A stretch of 64,000 bases of DNA, from the NCBI GenBank assembly GCA_030710605.1, contig CP092886.1, positions 53,477,993-53,541,992 of the forward strand. Direction: 5' to 3'. This document shows positions 44,521-55,079 of the stretch, in pieces. Positions within the stretch are counted from its first letter, which is position 1. The number at the start of each line of letters is the position of its first letter. Under the pieces are notes generated by a model. That model had not been told where the DNA came from, searched no databases, and was given only the letters and a program-made list of their open reading frames with translations. The position numbers and the translations under genes are program-made. The stretch comes from Cordylochernes scorpioides. Taxonomy: Eukaryota; Arthropoda; Arachnida; Pseudoscorpiones; Chernetidae.

Positions 44521-45410
44521 ATTCAAATCAAATTTAGTAAGGTTGATGTGAGACCTCACATGGCGCCTCTCCCTGCCTCAGCCATGACCTGGTATTCTCA
44601 GACTTCTACGGAAGATTAAAGAGTTTTTTATGCAGTAAAACCTTTGAAAGTTATGCAATTTTATTACAAGGGTTAGAAAATGGTTCAGAGAGTTGTGGAT
44701 ACGGCGCTTCACCAAATTGCTTTTGCAAGTTGTCAGCAACGCTGGATCTAATATGTAGAGAGGTGGATATATTGAATGATTCTATTGTATATTATAATAA
44801 TATATAGAGGTATGTTAGGAATCTTTATAATCAGAGTTTCAGTTTTAGAGCTTGTCAATGAAAAAGGTTATTACCGATTGTGCGTGTGTGAGCGCGCATA
44901 TTATTCTTTGACCGAACACCTTGTTATTTACAAAATTTCCTGAAAAACATGTCAAGCTTCTTACATTGGAGAAACCGGAAAATCACTGAAGGATCGCATC
45001 AATCAACATGAATCAGCTTTTAAAAAATTCTAAACCATTGGCTATCTCATTTGACCACGCCCTAAACAATAACCATATACCTTATTTCAAAAAAAGCCTC
45101 AATCATATATTAGAATATAACAGAAGAACATAAATTATTTTTGGAAAGCTGGGTCTCTCAACATAGGATATAAATGGCATAAATATAAAATTTTATTTTC
45201 CAGATATTAAAAAAATATATATATTTTACTAAATTAGCTTCAATAATTATATATATATACTTTTCATTCATTCATTTGTTTAAAGAAGGTTTAATATATT
45301 ATTAATATTTTTTTACTATATTTATATACAATTTTTGAATCATTAATGATCAACAGTGCAAATCACCTATATATTAATATAATAATGATATTATACACTG
45401 CTGGCCACCC
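44521..45410. repeat. Local duplication, copy B (empty site)
   Basis: This is the 890 bp counterpart of 42081-43927 without the palindrome. It also carries the GIY-YIG nuclease relic (about 44868-45190) and ends at CACTGCTGGCCACCC, after which the sequence is LINE. Identity to copy A looks above 95% by eye, so the duplication is recent. Confidence 0.88.
44868..45190 (+). pseudogene. Penelope-like GIY-YIG nuclease relic (copy B)
   Basis: This is the duplicate of 43380-43700 with the same ASYIGETGKSLKDRINQHES signature. It adds no independent evidence of another insertion. Confidence 0.7.
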
Positions 45411-46910
45411 TAATTTAATACATTTGTTGAATAATTGTTGTAAAATCGGGATTAAAAGTGTACCTGCCTGTTTGATCATATTATCACCGATAAAATCTGG
45501 ACCTGGTGCTTTCTTGTTATTTATTTTTGAAATAATATTTTCACATCTTTTATTTCTATAAAATGTTATTTTGGTTTTTGTATTCAGGTTTATAGTTTCT
45601 AACAATAACATGTTCCTCTTTATCTGAATGTACAAATTATCTGGAAATAAATAATTCAAAAGACTTTTTCATTTTTTCTTTCTTTAAAGTATCCGGTATA
45701 TTATCGATCATTGGAAGTCCTATATTGTTGTTGGATGATCTCAGAGATTTAAAAAATTATAGGCGTTTCCAAATGGGTTGTTCGATTCATTTTCTTCAAT
45801 GACTATTCTCCAACTTTTTTCTTGGCTCTTTCGATAGCTTTAATTTACTTGTTTCTTGCAAATTTAAGGTTATTTTATTGATGACTCTATGCCGATAGTA
45901 TAAGTTTCTAATATAATAAAAATCATTTTTCATTTTTTCAAGATTCCCATTCCACCACTTAATATTAGATATATGCTTGAAAGAGTTTGATTTGATTTCC
46001 AGAGACGAATAAGCTGCCTCACTAATTATGTCCGTAAGTTTCATCACGATCCTTTCAACATCCGTAGTACTAGATACCTGATTAATTTCATTCGACAAGT
46101 TATGTACATTTTGAATGATATCTCTTCAGTAAATTTTACCTTGTTGGCTCTTTTTCAATGAATTTCCATGTTGACCTTTGTCCAGTTCTCTGCACCTTAA
46201 AATTATATCGAATGTCGAAGGTTATTGTTACATGATCGGAAAACTTGCAAAAGTTGATGTGCTCCAATTCTGTATCAGCTTTATTGAATTTTTGTTTGAT
46301 ATTGTTAAATCTATTATACTGGCATTTCGACATGTAGGCGTTTTATGGTTATGGATAAACAAGTTGTATTCATCCACAATAGAGTGGAATTTGTAGCCAA
46401 TAGAGTTAATTATTCGGTCGTACCATAGAGCATGTCGAAAGTTAAAATCACCACAGAAAATTATTGGCTGTAGCCCGAAAGTCTCCAAAAGTTCTTTAAT
46501 AAATATTTAGTGAGTATCACCGAGATTGTTATGGTGAATGTAGAAGTTTGAAATAACAATATTTGAATTCTCTGAATGTATAGAAATAGTTGTACAAAAA
46601 GAATTAGTGAATCTATCAATTGTCGTATGCTACTGTTAAGAATAATCGTTGCTGTGTAGACTGTTTTATCAGTTTTAGAGTAAACAACTTGTGAGTCATT
46701 ATTGAATATCACATCATTCCCTCTAACATATAAGGCTCTTGAATAAATAATAGGTCAGGAGGGTTGGACAGAACTAAAGCTCTAAGTTCATCTAATGCTA
46801 TGACACTTTTCCTTATATTTTGTTGAATACATTTTATTTCTTGTTTAGTTGCCTTCATTGGTTTCTTTCTCCCTCCTTCATCCCGTTTCCTCCTTTTTCA
46901 GTTGTGATGG
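45411..46910 (-). mobile_element. LINE 5' part: endonuclease and RT start
   Basis: Minus-strand frames give an endonuclease with GDFNFRHALWYD and PTCRNASIIDLTISN (46228-46488), a following segment SDHVTITFDI with WKFIEK, and the RT start NKKAPGPDFIGDNMIKQAG...LFNKCIKLG (45411-45659). The order and motifs suit an R1/jockey-type element. The LINE stops at LFNKCIKLG, where it meets the CACTGCTGGCCACCC edge of copy B. The 5' end runs into the assembly gap. Frames are broken in several places. Confidence 0.72.
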
Positions 46911-46916
46911 AGTATC

Positions 46917-47016
46917 NNNNNNNNNNNNNNNNNNNNNNNNNNNNNNNNNNNNNNNNNNNNNNNNNNNNNNNNNNNNNNNNNNNNNNNNNNNNNNNNNNNN
47001 NNNNNNNNNNNNNNNN
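46917..47016. other. Assembly gap (100 N)
   Basis: Exactly 100 N, a placeholder length. The true distance is unknown. Confidence 0.98.
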
Positions 47017-48520
47017 CAGAATTTCTTTTAACCGGAATAAATTTGATTTTCATTAGTTAAAATGCTTCAAATGAATCAAAGGGTTTCTATTTCGAATATT
47101 AAAGTTTAGCTTAAGGCAAAATTATGGGTTTTGAAATGTGTCCGTTGAAAATCTACCATTATTTTTACACCAACTCAATATTTTTCTTAGGAGTTGCCTT
47201 AGTCAAAGACCATGTTCCAGCCCCGTAAAGTAAAACTGGCCATACGTAGCATGGCATTGGGCACTTTTTTTTTTTTAAGAAAAATATTCTTACAATTGCC
47301 CGACCCCACCAGTGAGTGCATAAAACAAAAATGGGCTCTGGTACCTGTAAGTATAAAAGTCGAACTGCTGTAGTAATGCAGTTGCTAACTAATCACTATG
47401 ATTAACATGACCTATTACCATGTGTACTTAGAATAAGTAAAAAATTCTAATAGCATTCTTGAAAGTGATGATAACTCCTCTCTCCTGAGCAAAGAAAACC
47501 ATTATCACACACGCACGCACGAGATTTTATTATTTAAACTTCATTTTTGATGCACAATTGCAGTGTTGTTGCAGTTTATTTGCTTATATATACTAATAAA
47601 ACTACTCATAACTAAAACTTCGAAACCCAGAAAGAAATAGAGAGAAATAAATAAACAATGTATATGGTCTTATTATTCAACTTGCAACTTATTTCACAGG
47701 AACAACGATGAAGTAGCATAGGAGTAGACGCACATGTTTATTTATTCCTTTTGTCTTCTTATTTGTGTCATAATAATGGAGTTCGATTCGTGGTGCCTCT
47801 TATGTCATTGAATAAATACATATTATATATTTTTTAAAATCATCTCCTGAGCATACAATTGAAAATTGCAGGTGGCTTGCGCCATGTGTCGGAATAAATA
47901 AAATAATTCTTGATTTTTAAAATTATATTCCAGAATATTTTTTTTATCCACTGATCCCAGTACAATTTCACCGTTGTGCTAATTTTTATATATTAAATTA
48001 GTAATTATTTGTTATTCAACAATTCAAATAGGCAATGAAATGAAAAAAAAAACACACAGCTTTATTATTTAAAACGTTCATATTGGGAATACTTTCCATT
48101 TATATGAACATTTTAAACAGTCCCTACAAGTTCATATAAATAAAATCTACTGAATGTGTACTTTCATCTTGTATAGCAGATACAGGATTTGTCAATAAGT
48201 ATTTGTGCTTACAAAATTCACACAATTTATATATTAATATATACAATTTTTCTGCATATTAAAAAAACAACTAAATTTACACCTGCGCTAAATTGTTTCG
48301 GAGAATCGCGATGATTTTTCCCAGAAGTCAGACCAACGGAAATGGGACTTTAAAAATAGTCATCATAATTTGATTTTCTGGGAAAGAGTTCGTTGTTTAG
48401 AAATATTATTGGTTTCGAAAAGATAATTGTGTGGAAATTACAAAATAGGATTGAAGTTATAGAAACCTATTGTAATTATTTTTAAATGGCAATCATACTT
48501 TCAATTTTATAAAAAATAAA
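47017..48520. other. Intergenic DNA, nothing recognised
   Basis: AT-rich sequence with no coding frame or repeat that I can name. Confidence 0.45.
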
Positions 48521-48857
48521 GGACACCTCTCCCGTCAAAATAGGCGTTAAAACTCGGCGTCATCTATTGACCGTCGACGCAAACTAGCGGCCTCGGGTCG
48601 ATGACAAAGCCACAACACCAGCTTTGGTAAATTGAGAAGCGCCCACCTGGAGACCATGGTTTCGGGCTAATGGCCCTCGTCATTCCAGGGCGGACTTTAT
48701 TTTAGGAGATCCAAAAGGGATCAAATGAAATCTTCACAATCCGTCAAAGAGGCGTTTAGCGGGAAAAAATGGCTAGGCCATATTTATGGACAAATTATAG
48801 ACGGAAAGATGTAAGTGAATTTTTTTCCAGAAATACAATGATCTATAAAATAAAAAG

Positions 48858-48997
48858 ACACCTCTCCCGTCAAAACTTGACGCTCTCTAGACGCTCTATT
48901 GACCGTTGCCGCAAACTAGCGGTGGTGGTTTTGTCCCGAGGTCGCTAGTTTGAGGCGACGGCCAATAGATGGCGTCTTGTTTTGACGGGAGAGGTGT
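48858..48997. repeat. MITE-like inverted-repeat element (140 bp)
   Basis: Ends ACACCTCTCCCGTCAAAAC and TTTTGACGGGAGAGGTGT form an inverted repeat that continues inward (CTCTATTGACCGT against ACGGCCAATAGAT, CAAACTAGCGG against TCGCTAGTTTG). A half-copy beginning ACACCTCTCCCGTCAAAATA lies at about 48526. No coding capacity and no assignable superfamily. Confidence 0.65.
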
Positions 48998-49239
48998 ATT
49001 TCGATCATTATCTTTCCGTAAAAAGCTCCACTTACAAATTTGTAATTGACAATCTACTACTATAAAATACGGTTTATGTCAGTAGGTATGGGACCAGTTC
49101 TATTCAAGCTCTGATTGGCAGTTCGCCATCGCGTGACCTTCACCAATCAAGCAGCGTTTTACTTTGGCTCAATGTATAACTCGATTAAACGATAGGGATT
49201 CAATCCTCAATAGTTTGCATCTGTAAAAGCTTCTATTTA

Positions 49240-49560
49240 ACTGGCTTCCATGTCTGTCATCTGTCCACAAATCTTGAAATCAAAGTGTATATACTTATAT
49301 AGCACCTAGAAATCTGAAATTTGCTACACTTGTTTAAACCTGATGACATTGCAAGTTGACAAAAATTCAGACTTCTGCAATCGTCGGCAATGGAAACTAT
49401 TATTACCATACTATAAACCATAGTAATTTCTATATTTAATTTCAAATTTAGCGATCAATTTTATATATATTTTCAGATCACGCAGAAGTCTAAAAATGTG
49501 TAGACTCGCTCAATACAGCTAACAATGCAAGTTGACATAATTCCAGACTTCTGGGTGGAC
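49240..49560. repeat. Diverged tandem repeat, shared with 60.0-60.6 kb
   Basis: Units contain AATGCAAGTTGACA, ATTCAGACTTCTG or CCAGACTTCTGGGT, AGAAGTCTAAAA, and TAGACTCGCTCAATAC. The same blocks recur three to four times at 60010-60640. Together with the match of 50025-50275 to 60855-61110, this indicates an old long duplication or two copies of one unidentified element. Confidence 0.6.
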
Positions 49561-49666
49561 GGGCTAGTCGGTAATGGATATTTTCAAAGATATTATTTAA
49601 CTTTTTTTCATGTCTGTCTTTCCACAAAACTTGTAATGATTTTTTTTACTTATAGAGCATCTATAA

Positions 49667-49703
49667 GTACGCGTTTCGGGCTGCTTACCCTTATCAGCGT
49701 GGC
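49667..49703 (-). ncRNA. Hammerhead-like motif, minus strand
   Basis: Reverse complement: GCCACG (49703-49698), CTGATAA (49697-49691, one base off CUGANGA), stem II GGG...CCC with loop TAAGCA, GAA, then ACGCGTA as a minimal stem III with A at position 17. The stem I 3' strand is degraded. Probably inactive. Confidence 0.5.
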
Positions 49704-49734
49704 GCAAGCTGTACCGCAACAAAATTTGCACGAT

Positions 49735-50030
49735 CAGGAGATTCCTTTTTCTTAATTTATCCAACTGATAACTGTACAATTTCTGTTTTAACCAATTTTT
49801 CACATAGTTTGGCGAACTCAAGCCCTTCCGGCCTAAATACATGTTTCATGATTTTTCAGGATGCCCCAAAGACCAGCTTTTTTGGTCGATGAGGTACAGC
49901 TTTCACCACGCTGATGAGAGCCAACAACCCGAAACGTGTACGTGGTTAGCTTTTCGTAATTAATCAAGAAATCCAATCCTGGATTAATTACAAATCAACA
50001 TTTAGGTGATATTTTTCTTTCACGCTACCG
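49735..50030 (+). repeat. Hammerhead-bearing repeat, copy at 49.7 kb
   Basis: It matches the unit at 5340-5660 in order: ATCAGGAGATTCC, a region with CGGCCTAAATAC, TGATTTTTCAGGATGCC, a GACCAG...GGTC hairpin, the hammerhead motif and AATTAATCAAGAA. It lies next to the minus-strand motif at 49667-49703, so two units face each other. Confidence 0.6.
49905..49946 (+). ncRNA. Hammerhead-like motif, best stem III
   Basis: Stem I is ACCACG (49905-49910) with CGTGGT (49941-49946), complementary. The core CTGATGA (49911-49917) is perfect, GAA is at 49931-49933 and ACGTGTA follows with A15.1, U16.1 and A at the cleavage position in the expected places. Stem II (GAGC/ACCC) has two mismatches relative to the GGGC/GCCC form at the other copies. 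Confidence 0.6.
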
Positions 50031-50275
50031 TCATTAAACAAATAGATTTATATGAGTCAAGATAAAATTTACTATCATCAAGAATTTCTAACTTAGTGTC
50101 ATTTAATATGTTTTATGTTTTTCACTAAGTACAACCTCTTTCATCAATATATGATGATTGTTCTCCGTCGCTTTTATTCTGACTCGTAGAAATCCAATTG
50201 TTCAATGGCGGTACCTGGAATGTTTGTCTTCTCCTTTTTAGTGCATTATAATAAAAGCTTTATTTACAATAGAAT
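50025..50275. repeat. Diverged repeat paired with 60855-61110
   Basis: Shared blocks include ACTATCATCAAGAATTTC, TTTTTATGTTTTTCACTAA-like text, ATGATNATNNTCC and a TTAATAAAAGC/TTAATAAAATT ending. Identity is roughly 65-75% by eye over about 250 bp. Confidence 0.55.
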
Positions 50276-51095
50276 AGCCATTGTCATCGTTTTTGTGCTT
50301 TTTAAAAATCAGAGTTGAGATTTCTGCGACCACAGAGAAAAAGAGAATAAGAACGTGTAGTCGATCGTATTATTCTGCGCTACGCCTTCTTGCGGTGGCG
50401 AGATATTTAACCTGAACCAAACCTAACCTGATATCTCAACAAGCGGATTGGGCCGCACATTGCCACCCTGCGCTATACAGAAATGAGCAATTTCGCCACA
50501 AATTTTATTTCAAGGTTGTATTTATATATCTTTGGAGAAAGAATAAATCGATTTTATTACACACGCAGGGACATATATTTTAAAGCTTATTTATTCTTAA
50601 AATTGTCGCATTTGTGACGAGGGCGGGCAATAATTTTTATTTCTTTTAGAAATAACAAAATATATTTAACATAATAATCAAATTAAGACATACCTTTTAT
50701 TTATTTATTTCAACACACAAAACGCGATATCCCGGAGTTAGTAGCGGTTGTTAAAATAAAAACTCAAATAAAAAGTGTGAGGATTAAGTATAAATAATAT
50801 TAGTGCCATATATATTTAAATATTTTAATGTATTTAATGTGTCTTTTTATTGGTATTTGAAAATATATTTCAAAGTTGTATTTATGTAGTACAAACTTAA
50901 AATTAATAACTATACTAATTAAACCATTTTCAAAGCGTGTAATTGAGATTTTAAGGATCAATGTGTGCATAAAAAGTTATTATTTGACCCAATTTGATAA
51001 AATGTGTGTTCATTATACATAATTAAGAATAATGTTCAAAATGGAACTACGTGTGGTATATATATATACGATGCGTATATATATGATGTACGATA

Positions 51096-52418
51096 CGATG
51101 TGTTCAAAAAGTATCGCGACTTTTGAATTTTCGCGGGTTACGTATATTCGAATTTCGATCTTTTTGTGGCTTTATGTTGGTACTCATGTCTCTCACTTAT
51201 GTCGACAAGCTCGGCCATTTTGAATGTTCACTTAATTGTTGACAGCTGCTTTGCTTGCAGGTGTTTTGGATCGTCTTCGATTTTTACCTATTAAAAAAAA
51301 TGAATCAAAGAACCTGTATCAAATTTTGTGTGAAAAACGAAATTAAGTGCGCGGATGCATTCCGAATGTTGACTGTGGTATACGGAGAAGCTACCTTGGA
51401 CCGAAGCAACGTTTATCGGTGGTACAAAATGTTCTCAGAAGGCCGAGAAGATGTGAACGACGAAGAGCGTGCCGGACGCCCGAGCACTTCAACAACAGAC
51501 GAAAAAATTAATGAAGTGGAGAAAATTATATTGGCCAATCGTCGAATCACCGTTAGAGAAGTTGCTGAGGACCTAAACATATCGATTGGCTCGTGCCATT
51601 CGATTTTTATCAATGATTTGGGCATGAGATGGGTCGCCGCGAAATTAGTACCAAAATTGCTCAATTGCGACCAAAAACAGCATCGCATGAACATTGCTAA
51701 TGAGATGTTGGACTCTGTCCGCGACAACCCAAATTTGCTCCAGAGGGTCATAACTGGTGACGAAGCGTGGGTTTATGGTTATGACGTGGAAACCAAAGCT
51801 CAATCATCTCAATGGAAGCTGCCGCACGACCAAAGACCGAAAAAAGCGCGCCAAGTTCGGTCGAATGTGAAAGTTTTGCTGACAGTTTTCTTCGATTGCA
51901 GGGGCGTGGTACATCATGAGTTCTTGCCACAGGGTAGAACGGTCAATAAGGAATATTACCTACAAGTTATGCGCAATTTGCGCGAAGCAATCCGCCAGAA
52001 ACGCCCGGATTTGTGGAAGAACAAAAATTGGCTTTTGCACCACAATAACGCCCCTGCTCACACATCGTTGCTTGTGCGCGACTTTTTGGCCAAAAACAAC
52101 ACAAATGATGCCGCAGCCACCGTATTCCCCAGATCTGGCCCCCTGTGACTTTTTCTTGTTCCCTAAACTGAAGAGGCCCATGAAAGGACGACGTTACGCT
52201 ACGCTTGACGAGATAAAGACGGCATCGAAGGAGGAGCTGAAAAAGATTTTTAAAAATGATTTTTTGAAGTGCTTCGAAGATTGGAAAAACCGTTGGCACA
52301 AGTGTATAATAAATATCTCATGGAGATTACTTTGAAGGGGACAAAATAGGTATTCATGAATAAATAAATAATTTTTGAAAAAACACAAAAGTCGCGATAC
52401 TTTTTGAACACACCTTCG
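51096..52418 (+). mobile_element. Mariner (irritans-type), copy 2
   Basis: The 1323 bp element is flanked by TA (51094-51095 and 52419-52420). Ends are CGATGTGTTCAAAAAGTATC and, reverse-complemented, CGAAGGTGTGTTCAAAAAGT. It is the same family as 18103-19418, in opposite orientation 33 kb away. Confidence 0.93.
51300..52362 (+). pseudogene. Mariner transposase, two frameshifts and lost catalytic Asp
   Basis: The frame opens MNQRTCIKFCVKNEIKCADA at 51300 and is intact through the helix-turn-helix domains, the linker and VITGDEAW. The second catalytic site reads HHNNAPAHTS, with Asn in place of Asp, which alone should abolish activity. A 2 bp loss near 52106 (after KNNT) shifts the frame; YSPDLAPCDFF and the C-terminal region continue in the frame of 51916-52335. 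A further shift after WHKCII alters the last residues. Copy 1 keeps the Asp here. Confidence 0.9.
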
Positions 52419-52599
52419 TATATGGTATTCATATATTAATATTTAAAAATCATATATATTATTTGAAAGAAAAATGGTAATTATACGTTACTTTAAAAAA
52501 TACCTGGAAATGATGTATAAAGGCACACATTTACAATGTAAAAATTTAAATGATATAAAATATAAGAAATATATAAGTCGCGAAAATAATTGTAAAGGA

Positions 52600-53065
52600 A
52601 AAAATGAAAAGAAAATAATTGTAGAGGCATTGGTATTCACTGTGGTCACTTATAAATGTGAGAGCTGGGATCTCGGGGAAAAAAAAAGATATAAAAAATA
52701 ATTGAAGATTGTGAAATATGGACATGGTGAAAGCTACTCAGAGTGCCATGAAGAGATAAAAGGACAAATGTTGAAAATTTAAATGATATTAATCCTGGTT
52801 AATCCCTATGTAAACAAAGACTGACATACTTCGGACACATAATGCGAGTAAATGGTTTATAAAAGATCTCGATGTTGGGAAAAATTGAAGGAAGAGGGGA
52901 AGGCCTGCAATGAACCGGCTAGAAGGGGGTCAAGAAAACTACCGGAAGGTCACTAGATGAGCTGCGAGTAATGGTCACTAACAGATCAAATTGGATAATA
53001 TTTGTCCATAGTGTCATCAAAAGTTGAACTCGACTTGATGGACATTAATAACAACAAGTCTAAAA
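52600..53065 (+). pseudogene. RTE/BovB-like LINE 3' end
   Basis: Frames read TVVTYKCESWDLGEKKRYKK, then LTYFGHIMRVNGL-type, MLGKIEGRRGRP-type and RSLDELRVMVTNRSNW-type segments near 52820-53000, and TRLD...GH just before a short AATAACAACAA tail. This order is the C-terminal end of RTE/BovB polyproteins. The minus-strand relic at 15290-16115 is the same family. Confidence 0.75.
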
Positions 53066-53514
53066 CGAAGCTTTTTATAGTATATTGTTTTAGACATTTA
53101 AAATATACCGGTTATTAATGCTTAGTCGTTTTAAACCCAACGATACATATATGTGGTGGGTAAGATACTCATTTTTACTATCATATCATTCCATGCGTTT
53201 GTGTGTGCGCTTGTGTGTATGCAAATTTATTCTAATAATATTTCTGTAATTCGTTCCTTAACTTTTACAAAGCAGTGTGTATGTATACGCTTTTGACACT
53301 ACTATAATTCCCATAGAACGTATACATTTATTACAAGAGGAACATTGTGGATTTTAGACGTCATACTTTTCTAGGACATATTCAACGAACCCGTTTTTAT
53401 CTAGACAACAAGAGTCCTAAGATAAAAATATTTTATGTTTATTACGCAAATTTAAGAAATTGATATGAGATTTATCGAACTAGAGAGAAAATATTGGAAT
53501 AGAATTATATAATA

Positions 53515-53790
53515 GGCAGATGAAATTAGGTGCCGAAATTGCGATGCCACATACGTTGGTAAAACTGGCAGATCATTCCAGATCAGATTCACTAAACATA
53601 ACAGAAACTTACGAACTAAAGAGCAACGTTACAGGACCTATCAGCATTCTTCACCTTTTCAACATGTCAGAAGTTTCATTACCAAAACATCTCTCACAGG
53701 AAAATATCAAGGAATAATTTTAGAATCTCTTGTATCTAATAATTACAACATCATCAACAGAAAGATTGAGCTACCAAATAAGTTCCTTTA
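53515..53790 (+). pseudogene. Penelope-like GIY-YIG nuclease relic
   Basis: One frame reads IRCRNCDATYVGKTGRSFQI then RFTKHN, the cysteine pair, YVGKTGR and basic/His segment of Penelope-like GIY-YIG nucleases. It continues openly as TGKYQGIILESLVSNNYNII. It is a different, more diverged element than the one at 43380. Confidence 0.65.
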
Positions 53791-53799
53791 AAAAAAAAA

Positions 53800-54660
53800 A
53801 AAAAAGACAATAGATTCATTACATTTATATTTTCAAATTTACTTCCCCATAATTTTAAATTGAATAATCAATTTTTGATATTTCGTTTTAAAAATAGTTC
53901 AATGCACGCCCACGCGCGTGTACATGCCGATATTTCTTTTGGAAATAGCAAAATTTTCTCCTGTCTCATATATATATATATATATATTGTAAGCCCGTAT
54001 TCAAATTCGTTTGAAAGAGAGCTTACTTATTTATTTTTAAATAAAAAGAAATTATTTGATAATTGCTATCTTGTAAGTTTTATAACTTTAACAATGAAAA
54101 GTCAAATGTGATAAAATTAAATGTATAAAACATATTTCGATTAGCTGTGCACTCATCTTTGTGTTGGGGTTCAAGTTCGTTTAAATATCAACTCTGATAT
54201 ACAGTTTAATGTTTATATTATATATGTGGCATCCGCTTTATTCGCAGCTTGATTGACTGATTAAGGTAGCTTGGCAGTAAACTGATAGGCTCCGATTGGC
54301 TGTTCATTGTCACGTGCCCTTAATAAAATGGCAGGTTTGATTCTATAGGAATTTCTAGCCCCTTTTTTTCTTTTTTTTTGTTTGGTATTATTAAAAATAT
54401 TTTTAGATTTTATCTGTACTTTTAAGAACAAATTTATTTCAGAGATATATTTATGTATTATATATATTGTGAAGTTGGATTATTTATTCTCTGTGTTATA
54501 GGGAGATCTGACGTTTGATCTCTTCATTCTGTAATGGAAAATCTTTGCGTGGGAGCGTGAAAATAGTTCGATTTTTATTACGTCGACACATTTTTTTGGT
54601 TTAAGTATTCAAAAATTTCCGTCTCATATGCAACGGGTTAATACTTTATATTATTTAGAT
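53800..54660. other. Intergenic DNA, nothing recognised
   Basis: AT-rich with (TA)n near 53970. The segment around 54240-54340 (CCGATTGGCTG...CACGTG) has a weak likeness to 49080-49170, but no family is apparent. Confidence 0.4.
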
Positions 54661-54899
54661 TAACTCTATAAGCGCCATCCTGCGTCTGCCAAGGCGTGTC
54701 TCTATAAGTATCATTTCAACATTGAACTGAGAGCAGTTCAAATTAATCCTGTCCTTGTCTGGTGGAGGAATCTCTCAAGATGAAGGAGCCTCCCTTCCTG
54801 AGAACAGCTTTTATATTTAATCACCAAATTGTAAAATTCTCATTAATTTTTGTAACAAATGACTAAGAGTATCAATAAAATATTTTGTATTGTCCGATT

Positions 54900-55075
54900 A
54901 TAAGCGCCAGACGATCCGATCATCGACTTTGGGTAGGTAGGGTCTCAGCTAGCGCCAGACATGTCGCCTTGGTGTCACGTGACACCTCCCACCCCCCTCT
55001 TCCCCTTACGGCGCCTCTTCAAGAGCCATGTTATAAATAAACGTTCCTTTTCCTCTTCTAGCTGGTAGTTTTATT
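54900..55075 (+). promoter_or_regulatory. GC-richer promoter- or LTR-like segment
   Basis: Within AT-rich DNA this segment holds a perfect 16 bp palindrome GGTGTCACGTGACACC (54971-54986, with an E-box CACGTG), a C-rich stretch and TTATAAATAA (55031-55040). The arrangement would suit a promoter or the U3/R part of a solo LTR. I found no gene downstream and no second copy, so this is tentative. Confidence 0.3.
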
Positions 55076-55079
55076 TTTC

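Noticed and set aside
50400-50470. Telomere-like TTAGG repeats
   Set aside because: The text ACCTGAACCAAACCTAACCTG contains only one or two CCTAA words and no tandem run; it is better explained by chance or an unidentified small inverted repeat.
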